Source of the DNA: an uncultured Chloroflexota bacterium
GTDB lineage: Bacteria; Chloroflexota; Anaerolineae; Aggregatilineales; Phototrophicaceae
Assembly (NCBI GenBank): GCA_937974245.1
Contig: CALJKV010000126.1
Location: 1-40,310 of the forward strand
Reading direction: 5' to 3'
Length of the DNA: 40,310 nt
Shown: positions 15,835 to 24,712 of the stretch, piece after piece
Numbering within the stretch: the stretch's first letter is position 1
Layout: each line of letters begins with the position of its first letter
Translations under genes and position numbers: made by a program
The notes under the pieces: generated by a model
What the model was told of the DNA's origin: nothing
The model's input: the letters and a program-made list of their open reading frames with translations, nothing else
Databases searched by the model: none

Positions 15835-17032
15835 ATCCGCTGGATAAAAATCGTTCGGTTTCTAATAGAAGCTTATACAAGGCTTGGATTCTTGCTCGCG
15901 CCATGTTTGCATCACCTTCTTGTAGTAACAATGCACGTGCAATATCCTGCGCTGAAGTCGCATTGATCGCTTGAGTCACCTTCGCAATCTTGATTGCTGA
16001 TGGTGATGGCTTTTCTCCTTGCTCGGCTTTGTCATTGTCATCGCTATCACCTCGGCACAGGTCTTGTACCTGTTTACTGCTAAGACCAAAGTCGATAATC
16101 TGGCGCACAATCTCCACATGATATTCGGATGGAAGGGACAAAACGTAACGCAGTTTCTTCTCGTCGATATTGTGGCGATCTGCCAGTTCTAATGCTTCGT
16201 CGGAAAGCTGCAACAAGGCTTTGAGGCGGCTAAATCGGGCTTTATCCACGCCCCCCATCGCACTCAGGATCGCCTCGGTGTATTCCCGTTTACCACGCAG
16301 GTCGAGGTTGAGCGCCTGCCGGTAGAAGTCGTTAGAGACAGCGGTATCGGGGATTTGATAGCCATGTACGGTTAAAAGCAGCAGTGCTGCCTGCCGTGCC
16401 ATCGCAATGGCTGATAGCCCCGACCGGGCCGTATTCTCTTTTGCCTGCCGGAACACCGATGACCGCTCCGCCGGGATGATGATGCACGGGATCATCCCAT
16501 CGCCCGTGTACCCCGGCACAAAATCCCGCAGCAGCCACGTCGCCCAGTAGCGCCGCTCCCCCGTCTCGATGCGGAATTGCTGCGTCACGCCTTGGGAAAC
16601 ATCCACCACCGTCAGGGGATTGACCTGCCCGTCGTCGCGGATCGTGATGGCGAGATTCACCAGGTCATGCAAAAGCTGTTCTTCAGGTGAGAGATGAACG
16701 GTCTGTTCCTCATCGCTCTCGTCATCGGGATTAGGGAGCAGTTCCAGCACGTTGTTGAAGGGGCGTCCCCGCTGACGAGCGGCCACCTGTACCAATTGCA
16801 CCAGTTCCTTCAGTGCCTGGGTCGGCGTCAGACGGTTGCCGTGAAAGGCGAAGTGGAGTTGTTCGGGCAGTACACGACGCGGCTGCACCGGGTCCGGTCG
16901 CACCATCTCCAGCAGCAGTCGTTCGACGCGCAGCGTGTGGTCTTCAAACTGCTGGGGATTGCCCAGCAGGAGTTCCTCGGTCACGCTGCCCAGCAGTTCG
17001 TCAATCCGGTGGGTCTGGTTCTTCGGAGGCAT
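15833..17032 (-). CDS. parB: ParB-like partition protein
   Basis: This 399-aa protein has a ParB/Srx-type N-terminal domain: IRDDGQVNPLTVVDV and the nucleotide-binding RIETGERRYWAT segment (about residues 130-170). A central helical DNA-binding part (KARFSRLKALLQLSDEALEL) resembles the KorB/ParB helix-turn-helix. It should bind a centromere (parS) and slide as a CTP clamp. ATG 17032 shares one base with the parA stop (TAATG), so the two are coupled. It is longer at the N-terminus than minimal ParBs, with about 100 residues of unknown function. Confidence 0.88.
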   Translation of the reverse strand: MPPKNQTHRIDELLGSVTEELLLGNPQQFEDHTLRVERLLLEMVRPDPVQPRRVLPEQLHFAFHGNRLTPTQALKELVQLVQVAARQRGRPFNNVLELLPNPDDESDEEQTVHLSPEEQLLHDLVNLAITIRDDGQVNPLTVVDVSQGVTQQFRIETGERRYWATWLLRDFVPGYTGDGMIPCIIIPAERSSVFRQAKENTARSGLSAIAMARQAALLLLTVHGYQIPDTAVSNDFYRQALNLDLRGKREYTEAILSAMGGVDKARFSRLKALLQLSDEALELADRHNIDEKKLRYVLSLPSEYHVEIVRQIIDFGLSSKQVQDLCRGDSDDNDKAEQGEKPSPSAIKIAKVTQAINATSAQDIARALLLQEGDANMARARIQALYKLLLETERFLSSG

Positions 17033-17856
17033 TACGCACCTCCCTGAGCGATACGCTGCACCAGCTTGCCGACAAACTGGGCGTAGGCTTTACTCGCCGG
17101 TGCTTTCGGGTCGTAGCTGAAGATGCTCAGGTGATTCTGATGGGCATATGAGACGGCCTCGTTCGAGGGGATCACCCCGACCAGCAGCTTACCCAACACC
17201 GTATGCCCTTTGAGTTCATTCAGTAGGTGGTTGTGTCCGCGGATGCGGCTGTTCATCTTGGTGACGAGAATCCCGCTCACCCGCAGGTTCTGGATGCGCC
17301 AGCCCTCGCGGATGTCGTTGATCTTGCCGATCACACTCATCAGACCGACCGTTTCGAGATAACGCGGCTCAACCGGCACGATGGCGTCCGTTGCGGCGAT
17401 CAGCCCCATCTCGGTCATCAGCGAGAAGGACGGGCGGGTGTCAATCACGATGGCCGCATACCGGTTGGCGATCCGACTCAATGGGTCGGCCAGGCGGTAC
17501 GGCGCACCCGCGATCCCCATCAGTTCCCGTTCCGCGCCTTCGAGCATGGGGGAGGCGGGGAGGACGTGTAGGTTCTCATCCCAGGTGGACTGGACAATGC
17601 AGTTGAGCAGGGTCTGGGCGGCGTTCTGGCGATCCGCCATCAACACGCTGTACAGGCTGTCATCGGCGCCGAAGTCTTTGGTGCCTGTTGTAACGAGCGT
17701 GGCGTGTGCCTGGCTATCGGTGTCGATGAGCAGGACGCGGGCGTTGGGCGCGCCAGCACGGCGCAGCATCGAGGCTATTCCAAAGGCGGTATTGGTGGCG
17801 GATGTCGACTTGCCGACACCCCCTTTATGGTTGGTGAACACGAAGATACGAGTCAT
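17032..17856 (-). CDS. parA: ParA-family partition ATPase
   Basis: The protein is 274 aa with the deviant Walker A motif NHKGGVGKST (residues 9-18) and the Walker B-like IVIDTRPSFS. These are hallmarks of ParA/MinD-type ATPases that drive plasmid or chromosome segregation. GGAGGA lies upstream of ATG 17856. It directly precedes and overlaps parB. The leader of about 175 nt up to the recombinase is GC-rich and partly self-complementary; I could not assign it to a known riboswitch or centromere. Confidence 0.95.
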   Translation of the reverse strand: MTRIFVFTNHKGGVGKSTSATNTAFGIASMLRRAGAPNARVLLIDTDSQAHATLVTTGTKDFGADDSLYSVLMADRQNAAQTLLNCIVQSTWDENLHVLPASPMLEGAERELMGIAGAPYRLADPLSRIANRYAAIVIDTRPSFSLMTEMGLIAATDAIVPVEPRYLETVGLMSVIGKINDIREGWRIQNLRVSGILVTKMNSRIRGHNHLLNELKGHTVLGKLLVGVIPSNEAVSYAHQNHLSIFSYDPKAPASKAYAQFVGKLVQRIAQGGA

Positions 17857-18031
17857 GATGGGGAAATCCTCCGCAAACTGAAAACGGTGAACGAAACCGC
17901 CCCAAAAACCAACGAACGCTGAACCCGTGTTATGCTGTGAGACGGGAGTGCCGTTAGCCTCCGCGACGGTGCTTCAAGGTGGGTCGGGGGAGCTAATTCC
18001 TCTCTCGGCTCACCGAAAAAGCCAAAAGTAA

Positions 18032-19813
18032 TCAGATATTCAGGATGCGTTGAAGCGTTGTGCTTTGGGGAAAAACTATTGCTTGGAGGAATTTGAGGGA
18101 AGGTTTGAGGGTTATGAGATGTTCGGACTGAGTCTCATCAGGTCCACCTAAGGCGATACTAATCGAACATGAGCCAGCTTTCATGCTGGCTTTTGTTTTT
18201 CCATCCCCATCATCCCCGCCATCTGCATTTCGGATGCGATCAGACAATCCGTGCAGGTATGAAAACGGGGGCAACAGTTCCACTCGCAATACCTTGCCGC
18301 TTGGGTCAACCACAACCCTCTCGACAATCTCTCGCAATAAGTCTTTTTGACTGCTTGCGTCGAGCCTCTTAAATAATACACCGATTTTCGAGATTATGTG
18401 CAACGCATCATCCAGATGGGCGATATGATACTCCGTCTGGCGGTCAGCAGATTCAAGGCTATGGCGCAATGTGCGACGACGATCCTGCCATTCCGCCCAC
18501 AGGCTGTCCCAGACCACTTCTGTGATTTTGCCTGCCGCAAACAATCGCGCCGCTCGCGCCTCTTCTTCATCTGTCGCTTTGAGCGCCGCTTCAATTCTTG
18601 CCCGCTCATTAAGGCGATTGTGTCCCAGTTTTTCAGCGATTTCCGTTGTATAACATTCGCGAATAAGAGGAATAAATTCAGGGTCAACCTGTATCTGTAA
18701 CAGATAATCAGCTACCTGTTGATCGATTTCACTGCACAACAGATGAATGTCGGTACGCGCCACTCGGTAGTGTGATGTGCCACCCCCGGAACGACCTGGG
18801 TTGGACGTGGAACAAGTCAGCCGGATGAGGCGCTTGTCTTCCGGGTATTCCAAAAAAATCAGACTGCTCAACAGATATTCATGCCTGCGCTGTCGAATTG
18901 TTCGCTGACCGCGTTTCGCCAGTATTTCGAGTCCCCGTTCTAACTCCTCAGTTGTGACGACTGGCTTCCAATTGCCTCTTACCGTTTTGGGTGGGATACC
19001 TGCTTTAGGACTGACTACCCAACCGGCGTAGAACCAGTTGCGAAAGCGCTTGGACAGCGTATTCACAGCAGGCATTCGCCGTCCGTCCTTGATGGTGACA
19101 AATGGGCGACCACTGCGATATTTGTAGCCACGCTGATGAAGCTCTTCACAGATTTGTTCCAGTGTGTAGCGGTCTGTGAGCAGTAAATCCCATGCCAGCC
19201 GCCAGACCTTGAACTGCTCCGGATCGGGTTCAATCCAGCGGGTATAGCGTCCATTATTCGATTTTGAGGGTTGATCGACACGTTGTTCCACATTCACATA
19301 GCCATCAGGCGCTAGTCCGACAAAGCCGCCATTACGAAGTTTGGTATGTAGACCACCCGTCACACGTTGCCCCAGCTTCATGGATTCCCGGCGCGCCAGC
19401 GTAAAAGATAGGCTGACCATGATGCGATCATCTGGATCAAATGGATCCAGGTCTGGATAATCAGCGAAGCGGATGGCTACACCGAGACTGTGCAGTTCAT
19501 CAATGGTCATAAGCGCTTCAGTGTCATTACGACCAAAGCGTTCGGCGTTCTCGACGGCGACATGCGAGAAATGTCCGGCACGGGCATCTTCCAACAATCG
19601 TTGGTATCCATCACGGTTTGGGGTGCGCCCACTCATGGTATCCACATATTCAGCGATCAAAGGCAGGTCGGAATGCTCCAAGAGTGCCCGATGAATAGCA
19701 TGGCGCTGGCGGCGCTGCGAGTTCTCCGGGTTTTGGGCTTCCTGGCTGCTCGTGCGTAAATACATGGCCCATCCCGGTTTAGGGGGTAGACGTTTACTAC
19801 TTCGACGACCCAT
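18032..19813 (-). CDS. Large serine recombinase (integrase/resolvase family)
   Basis: The 593-aa protein begins with a resolvase domain: catalytic Ser at S22 in YLRTSSQ, the Arg-rich QRRQRHA segment, and VENAERFGRN. The recombinase domain follows (LHQRGYKYRSGRPF, NWFYAGWV), then a long coiled-coil region (about 400-500), as in large serine integrases. The zinc ribbon usually found near residues 310-380 is degraded: the first Cys pair is replaced by LIFLEYPED and only scattered Cys remain. ATG 19813 is preferred (AGAGGA 6-7 nt upstream) over the frame to 19843. It sits between parA and the second primase module and would integrate or resolve the element. Attachment sites were not identified. 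Confidence 0.93.
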   Translation of the reverse strand: MGRRSSKRLPPKPGWAMYLRTSSQEAQNPENSQRRQRHAIHRALLEHSDLPLIAEYVDTMSGRTPNRDGYQRLLEDARAGHFSHVAVENAERFGRNDTEALMTIDELHSLGVAIRFADYPDLDPFDPDDRIMVSLSFTLARRESMKLGQRVTGGLHTKLRNGGFVGLAPDGYVNVEQRVDQPSKSNNGRYTRWIEPDPEQFKVWRLAWDLLLTDRYTLEQICEELHQRGYKYRSGRPFVTIKDGRRMPAVNTLSKRFRNWFYAGWVVSPKAGIPPKTVRGNWKPVVTTEELERGLEILAKRGQRTIRQRRHEYLLSSLIFLEYPEDKRLIRLTCSTSNPGRSGGGTSHYRVARTDIHLLCSEIDQQVADYLLQIQVDPEFIPLIRECYTTEIAEKLGHNRLNERARIEAALKATDEEEARAARLFAAGKITEVVWDSLWAEWQDRRRTLRHSLESADRQTEYHIAHLDDALHIISKIGVLFKRLDASSQKDLLREIVERVVVDPSGKVLRVELLPPFSYLHGLSDRIRNADGGDDGDGKTKASMKAGSCSISIALGGPDETQSEHLITLKPSLKFLQAIVFPQSTTLQRILNI

Positions 19814-19849
19814 GTGATATCCTCTTTTCTTGTTTTGCTCCACCTTACA

Positions 19850-19874
19850 ACAGAATTTTAATTCTGTGTTTTTT
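19850..19874 (+). terminator. Terminator-like hairpin upstream of the recombinase gene
   Basis: ACAGAATT (19850-19857) pairs with AATTCTGT (19860-19867), followed by G and six T on the plus strand. The genes on both sides run on the minus strand, so it is either an operator for the recombinase gene or ends an antisense transcript. Confidence 0.4.
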
Positions 19875-20031
19875 GCGCTCGATCCGTGTTTCTATCGATA
19901 GGGTTGTTCGGTTTGTTGTGTGATGCGTTTGCTGCGGGTTGATCCTGACCTTTTATCAGAATCTGAGCGGCACGGATCACACGCAGCAGCATATCCTCCG
20001 GCTTGTGCTTTTCGCTGACTTCAGATCGCAT
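19858..20031 (-). CDS. Small hypothetical protein, 57 aa
   Basis: ATG 20031 overlaps the primase copy 2 stop by 11 nt, the overlap style used elsewhere in this element, which argues for a real coupled gene. The first half is a charged helix (SEKHKPEDMLLRVIRAAQIL), and the second half is Asn/Gln/Pro-rich and probably disordered. No family is recognised, and it could still be a chance frame. Confidence 0.4.
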   Translation of the reverse strand: MRSEVSEKHKPEDMLLRVIRAAQILIKGQDQPAANASHNKPNNPIDRNTDRAQKTQN

Positions 20032-21016
20032 CGCTAAACCTTTCCGGGACGGATAACTGCGCCTTAATCCAGCCGTATACATCGCCGCCATTCAGGTAGA
20101 AGTTCGAGATATCGTTGCCCTGAGGCACGGTGATTTCCCGGAAGCGCGGGGAGATCGACAGCAGACGTTGTGCGCCTTTCTCTCCGGCGGTGTCGCGGTC
20201 ATAAGCAACAAGGATGGTGTGGCAGTGGGTGAGTTCAGCATACCAGCGTGAGCTAAGCATGGTGGTGGCGCTGCTCAAGGTCACCGGCGCGACCAATGCA
20301 CTCGCTTCCTGCCCGGCGATGAGCGCGTCAAACTCGCCTTCGCAGAACAGGGCGACTTCCCGCTGGGCTAACCCATCCGCGCCATATAAACCGTTGACGT
20401 TACCACCCTTGATCTGCTGGTACTTGGGCGTGCCGTAAGCGCGACGCACCTTCACCGCCCACAGCGCACCGGATGCAAACCACGGGATGGTGATGCCGCA
20501 AGGCACATCCATACCCTCTATCATCCGCCAATCCCGAAAGTCGCCTGGCACATAACCCAATCGTGCGGCGCGAATGGTGCGGGTGGTCAAGCCTCTGCCG
20601 ATGAGGTAGTTCAGCGCAGGTTCGCCCACATCTGACCAGAGCGTGTCTTCCGCCTGACTCACGACACATTCCGCCCGCCGCTGCCAATTCCATTCGGGCG
20701 GTTCGGACGGGGATTTCAAGCATTTGCGCTCGATACGCGGTTTGTCATCGATGCGTTCACCCAGCACGGATGCGGCTTCGGCGAAGCTCAAGCGGCGGTA
20801 GTTCATCAGCCAGTCAATGGCATCGCCACTGGTATCACACGCGCCAAAACAGCGATAGCCATCTTCCCATACCGCCAGGCTGTAGCCCTTCTGCTCTCCA
20901 TGGAAGGGGCACTTCCACAGATGGGCGCGTCCGCCGCGCAGAGGCGCTGGCCCCAAATCCTGTTCGACCAGACGGCGCAGGTCGCAGGTCTCTTTCAATC
21001 GTTGAGTGTCAATCAT
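20021..21016 (-). CDS. DnaG-like primase (CHC2 plus TOPRIM), copy 2
   Basis: This 331-aa paralogue of the primase at 12893 keeps the same zinc-finger positions (C36, H39, C56, C60) and TOPRIM residues (FCEGEFDAL and AYDRDTAG). The two proteins share the whole layout, including KGYSL, GDAI, VPCGI and IPWF, and look moderately similar by eye. ATG 21016 is supported by CAGGAG; the frame to 21058 is not. It follows helicase copy 2 by about 58 nt and is translationally linked to a small open frame. Two copies suggest either gene duplication or capture of a second replication module. Confidence 0.9.
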   Translation of the reverse strand: MIDTQRLKETCDLRRLVEQDLGPAPLRGGRAHLWKCPFHGEQKGYSLAVWEDGYRCFGACDTSGDAIDWLMNYRRLSFAEAASVLGERIDDKPRIERKCLKSPSEPPEWNWQRRAECVVSQAEDTLWSDVGEPALNYLIGRGLTTRTIRAARLGYVPGDFRDWRMIEGMDVPCGITIPWFASGALWAVKVRRAYGTPKYQQIKGGNVNGLYGADGLAQREVALFCEGEFDALIAGQEASALVAPVTLSSATTMLSSRWYAELTHCHTILVAYDRDTAGEKGAQRLLSISPRFREITVPQGNDISNFYLNGGDVYGWIKAQLSVPERFSDAI

Positions 21017-21074
21017 GGTTCTACTCCTGAATTTCGTCACACAAATGACAAAAGACAAAAAGACAAAATTCGAT

Positions 21075-22688
21075 TTATGTCACCGATGTGACAGAATCCG
21101 GGTCAATCAGTTCGTACTTCTCCGGCGGTCGCCCGCGCCCGCTGTAAGCGTTCTGCATACGAATCACTCGCCCATCGTCTTCCAGCGCCTTGAGGGTTTC
21201 CAGCACAGTCTTGCGCGGTGAGCGCAAGGCGCGGTAGATATCGCGCACGGTGGCGCTGCCACCGCAGGCACGCAACAGTCCTAAAACGCGACCTTCCAAC
21301 CGTCCTTCTTCGTTTTCGCCTAAGTCCGCCAGCAACCGATGCGCGGAAGCCCGCCACGCTTCGGTGATTTGCTGAGCGCGATACCAATGCGCGGCAGTGA
21401 CTTTGGGTCGTGGCGATGTATCTTCACCATCCGCCCAATCCAGCGCCGCCAGCAGAATGGCGACTTTGATCGCCTGCACGTGCAAGCGTCCGTAGATGGC
21501 GCGTAGACGGTCATCCAGCGATGAACTGGGCGCGGTCATCGCCCGTAATGCCTGCTCGTAAGCGTGGCAGGCTAACCAGATGTCGGCGGAGAGCGACCAT
21601 GCTTCGCTGGACTTCTTTTCGCCCAACGCATCCGGCAGAGGTGGTTCGGGTAATTTCTCGTGCAGCCGCTTCAAGCGATTTGCCAGATCGGTTGGTGTTT
21701 GGCTCTCTCTGGACGCGGGACGCTCCACATAATCCGGTTCGGGCGTGAGCAGGGCGAAGCGGGCCAGGTTGCCGTTGAACCAGTCCGCTGAAGATAAAGC
21801 CGTCGCCAGCTCCGCCGGGGTCGCCGCGCCGAGAATAGAGAGCGCGGCATCACGGATGACAACCAGCCCTTTGTTGTTGGTGTTGCTGTCGAGATAAGCG
21901 GGGCAGTCGTAGAGCGTCATGATGAGTTCTTTCAACCCAGCCATGTAGTCCCTGCCCATCGACTTGAACAGCCCCGACAGTTCATCACGGAGCAAACCAC
22001 GCTGGGCGGCGTAGCGGTTGCCCTTTTCCAGTCGCGCCCGATCCTGCTGCGGGATGTCGGAGAAGTTGGGCGGTAATACCCCTCCAAGCATCGACATGAA
22101 GTTCTCCGGCGAACCGGGCTGGGGCATGAGCATGTGCGGGATGGCAATTCGCGCCACTTCTGCCGCAAGACTCAAGCCCGCTGATTTGCGGTAGTAGGTC
22201 GAGACAGCAACCACCATCAGATAGAGGTTGGGAAAGACCTGCTGTCGCCAGGGGGTCTGGATGTACAGCCGCCGTCCGACGGCAATCGCCGCCAGGTACA
22301 GACCTGCGCCGAGATGAAATGCGAGCGGCGTTTCATTGGCGGCACTACCTGCCCAGCGCAGGTAATCATCCAGCCATGTTCCGACGGTCTGCGCCTGCTT
22401 CATCTGCTCAGGCGACAGGCGTGCGTCTTCTGGCAGTTCGGGCACGATGTTGAGGTCAGCGGCGCGATGGGGTAGTTCCGGCGCAGGTGCGTTGGGATCA
22501 ACCGCCAGGACTTCGCGCAGGAGTTCCTGCCCCAGCACTTTACGCAGAAAGCGCATGTCATCTGGCACATTCGGGTCGAGATGCGCCAACAGCAGCCCAA
22601 CCGCCGGGCTGAGGGGTATGCCATCCCACGACAGACCCACCAATGCCCGCGCCAGCACATAAGTGTCTTGTGGAGAAAGAGTTGTCAT
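21075..22688 (-). CDS. DUF3987-like replicative helicase/ATPase, copy 2
   Basis: The 537-aa protein is a paralogue of the 13978-15606 protein: the same N-terminal PDD...LL pattern, the same altered P-loop (AVSTYYRKSAGL, about residues 158-170), the segment ALSILGAATPAEL matching ALSLIGATTPAML, and a C-terminal winged-helix-like domain (RDIYRALRSPRKTVLETL). Conservation of the odd P-loop in both copies suggests that it is functional rather than decayed. The start ATG 22688 overlaps the stop of the small ribbon-helix-helix gene (ATGA). It probably acts with primase copy 2. Confidence 0.72.
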   Translation of the reverse strand: MTTLSPQDTYVLARALVGLSWDGIPLSPAVGLLLAHLDPNVPDDMRFLRKVLGQELLREVLAVDPNAPAPELPHRAADLNIVPELPEDARLSPEQMKQAQTVGTWLDDYLRWAGSAANETPLAFHLGAGLYLAAIAVGRRLYIQTPWRQQVFPNLYLMVVAVSTYYRKSAGLSLAAEVARIAIPHMLMPQPGSPENFMSMLGGVLPPNFSDIPQQDRARLEKGNRYAAQRGLLRDELSGLFKSMGRDYMAGLKELIMTLYDCPAYLDSNTNNKGLVVIRDAALSILGAATPAELATALSSADWFNGNLARFALLTPEPDYVERPASRESQTPTDLANRLKRLHEKLPEPPLPDALGEKKSSEAWSLSADIWLACHAYEQALRAMTAPSSSLDDRLRAIYGRLHVQAIKVAILLAALDWADGEDTSPRPKVTAAHWYRAQQITEAWRASAHRLLADLGENEEGRLEGRVLGLLRACGGSATVRDIYRALRSPRKTVLETLKALEDDGRVIRMQNAYSGRGRPPEKYELIDPDSVTSVT

Positions 22689-22882
22689 GATAAGTCACGC
22701 TCCTCTCCATCAAGTGGACATCCGCGTCGGGCTTCCTCATCGCGAATGGCCTGATAGACGATGATGAAGATGAGATTGGCAAGCGGGCGATGTTCTTCCC
22801 GCGCCCACTGTTCCAGTTTGCGCCGCGTCTCCGCCGTCAGGCGGAAGGCGACACGTTCTGATAAGGTATCCTGATCGATCAT
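22685..22882 (-). CDS. Ribbon-helix-helix-type small regulator, 65 aa
   Basis: Residues about 8-45 (ERVAFRLTAETRRKLEQWAR and ANLIFIIVYQAIRDEEA) fit a CopG/Arc-like strand followed by two helices. ATG 22882 has AAAGGA 7 nt upstream; the longer frame to 23005 runs through the repeat region and is unlikely. It is first in the operon with helicase and primase copy 2, and overlaps the helicase start. It may control replication or copy number of the module. A second RHH protein lies at 37371. Confidence 0.7.
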   Translation of the reverse strand: MIDQDTLSERVAFRLTAETRRKLEQWAREEHRPLANLIFIIVYQAIRDEEARRGCPLDGEERDLS

Positions 22883-22941
22883 GCCTGTATCCTTTTGTCT
22901 GCTTGCTCGCTTCAGCATACGGGATAAAATAGAACTTGTGT

Positions 22942-23021
22942 GCGAGAAAAGTGGACATTTCAGGCGGGAAAACTGGACAAGCGTAATGGCAAAATTCCCA
23001 TCCATGTGGGAAAAACGGACA
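22942..23021 (+). repeat. Iteron-like 16-bp boxes between divergent transcription units
   Basis: GCGAGAAAAGTGGACA (22942-22957), GCGGGAAAACTGGACA (22964-22979) and GTGGGAAAAACGGACA (23006-23021) are clear copies, with a degenerate one at 22986-23001. Spacing is about 21-22 bp, two helical turns. They may be binding sites for the LuxR regulator next door or replication iterons. Confidence 0.75.
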
Positions 23022-23196
23022 ACCTTTTGTCACAAACCAACTTCCTACCACCTTCTACCCTGAAACAACTTTCCTTCGTTTGAAAACTGTAATATGATAA
23101 AAAACCGTGAATAGAACGTTAGTTCTCTTTTTCGCGTTCAAAATTGGCATAGGCGGCTACAGGAGCAGTCGCCCTAGAAAGGAGGTTGAAATCCGA

Positions 23197-23829
23197 ATGA
23201 GAGCGATTAAAGTGGTCGTGAGCGACCGGAATGACATCACCCGCAAGGGGGTGGAAGGCATCATCAGCGATGCGGGAGAACCCTATCAGGTGGCGATGGT
23301 CTTTGCCCGCCTGCGCGATGCCGAGACGTACCTGAGCGAACAGGCGGTGGATGTGCTGATCGTGGATGACCAGACCCATGCGCCTTCCGAGATTATCAAA
23401 CTGGTATCGCGGTCACAGGAGCGTCATCCTGGGCTGGGCATCATCGTCATGAGTCAGCGGCGTGACGGCGATTACATCCAGCAGGTGATGCGCTGTGGCA
23501 ACGCCAGCTTTCTGCTGAAAAATGGCGACCTACAGGAGCAGTTGCTCAAAGCCTTGCAGCTCATCAGCAGCCAGTACCCGTTTCTCTCGCCGGATGCGCT
23601 CAAACTCATCGGCACACGTCCGGTGGGACCACTAAACCACCGTGACCGCGACGTGCTGAGGCTGATGGCAGATGAGTTACAGGCTAAAGAAATTAGCAGT
23701 CGTCTGGGCATTTCCGTCAAGACAGTTTACCGCACCCGCGATAAACTCAAGAAACTGCTGGGTGTGCGTAATAATGAAAGCCTTGTGGATGCCGCTCGCA
23801 AACAGGGGCTGCTCCAACGCAAGGAGTGA
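23197..23829 (+). CDS. LuxR/NarL-type response regulator 1
   Basis: This 210-aa protein has a receiver domain (residues 1-120) with acidic residues SDRND near 8-12, the probable phospho-acceptor Asp in VLIVDDQ, and a conserved Lys in FLLKNGD. A LuxR helix-turn-helix follows at about 145-205 (NHRDRDVLRLMADELQAKEI and SVKTVYRTRDKLKKLLG). ATG 23197 follows AAGGAGG 11 nt away; the longer frame to 23107 spans an apparent leader. No sensor kinase is in the window. It is divergent from the helicase-primase operon and likely controls transfer genes to the right. Confidence 0.9.
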   Translation: MRAIKVVVSDRNDITRKGVEGIISDAGEPYQVAMVFARLRDAETYLSEQAVDVLIVDDQTHAPSEIIKLVSRSQERHPGLGIIVMSQRRDGDYIQQVMRCGNASFLLKNGDLQEQLLKALQLISSQYPFLSPDALKLIGTRPVGPLNHRDRDVLRLMADELQAKEISSRLGISVKTVYRTRDKLKKLLGVRNNESLVDAARKQGLLQRKE

Positions 23830-23901
23830 CTGTCAGAGATTTCCATACTTATCCCCTTACTTACCCCGGTAGTGAAAATTTACATGTTGATGCGAAAATT
23901 C

Positions 23902-23950
23902 CCGGCGCGACTGTCCTGATTTCCCGCGCCGGTTGTCCTTTTTTCTTCCC
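23902..23950 (+). terminator. Terminator of regulator 1 carrying two inverted copies of the 16-bp box
   Basis: CCGGCGCG (23902-23909) pairs with CGCGCCGG (23925-23932) and TTTTTT follows at 23939-23944. On the minus strand the loop and tail read GCGGGAAATCAGGACA (23912-23927) and a weaker GGAAGAAAAAAGGACA (23934-23949), matching the boxes at 22942-23021. Confidence 0.65.
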
Positions 23951-24013
23951 CACCACAGGTGATATTCATGGTAGGCTGAGACAGCAGTCCGTATAGCGCG
24001 TGAGGCAAACCGC

Positions 24014-24712
24014 ATGAAAAAACGGATCATCATTGCTGATGAAGCCGATCTGATGCTGATTGGCATCGAAACCATAATAATAAAGGAACAGTCTCTCTGG
24101 GAGATTATCCATACCGCTCGCAGCGCCAGCGAATTGATCGAGGTCAGCAAGGAACTGCAACCAGAAGTCATTGTGTTCAATGAACGCCTGGATCAACTCA
24201 TCGATGTGCTGGTGATTGTCGAACGCCTGAAGCAGGCGACGCCGCGTTCGCGGCTGATTGTGCTGGGCAGTCTGACGGAAGGTCTGCTCATCCGCGATCT
24301 GTTTGCCTGCGGCGCGCTGGCATACCTTTATGAAGGCGATGACCTGAAAGATCACCTACTGCCAGCGGTTAGCGCGGTGGTACAGGAGCGACCTTATCTC
24401 TCGCCAACGGCCAACAGCGCCTACCTGCTGGCAATGCAATCTCCGTTACGGGATTGGCAGCTAGACCCGGAAGCACGGACGATGTTACGTCTGCTGATGC
24501 AGGGCGTACATATCACCGAGATTGCCAGCCAGATGAACATCCCGATGCGCCGCGCCTACTTCCTGCGCCATAAGCTGAAGCAACGCTTCGGAGCGACCAC
24601 CAACGAGCACCTCATCAGCCGGGCGATTGCCGAAGGGTTCAGCACACCTGAAGCCGCGCTCGAAAAGCAGAATGTAATTTTGCCGCGCCGATTGTCAAAA
24701 TTGACGGGCTGA
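24014..24712 (+). CDS. LuxR-type regulator 2 with degenerate receiver domain
   Basis: The 232-aa protein is a paralogue of regulator 1. The N-terminal receiver starts with IIIADEAD, but where the phospho-acceptor Asp is expected it reads VIVFNERLD, with Asn in place of Asp, so phosphorylation is unlikely. The helix-turn-helix is at about 155-215 (EARTMLRLLMQGVHITEIAS and RRAYFLRHKLKQRFG). It may act as a constitutive or ligand-controlled regulator, or as a dimer partner of regulator 1. It lies directly upstream of the transfer operon, and its last 40 bp overlap a conserved promoter block. Confidence 0.85.
   Translation: MKKRIIIADEADLMLIGIETIIIKEQSLWEIIHTARSASELIEVSKELQPEVIVFNERLDQLIDVLVIVERLKQATPRSRLIVLGSLTEGLLIRDLFACGALAYLYEGDDLKDHLLPAVSAVVQERPYLSPTANSAYLLAMQSPLRDWQLDPEARTMLRLLMQGVHITEIASQMNIPMRRAYFLRHKLKQRFGATTNEHLISRAIAEGFSTPEAALEKQNVILPRRLSKLTG

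Noticed and set aside
17857..18031. Riboswitch in the parA leader
   Set aside because: The leader is GC-rich with some pairing, but I could not match it to the core of any riboswitch I know.
22942..23021. CRISPR array
   Set aside because: The repeats are 16 bp, imperfect and helically phased with only 5-26 bp between them, with no cas genes; they look like protein-binding boxes.
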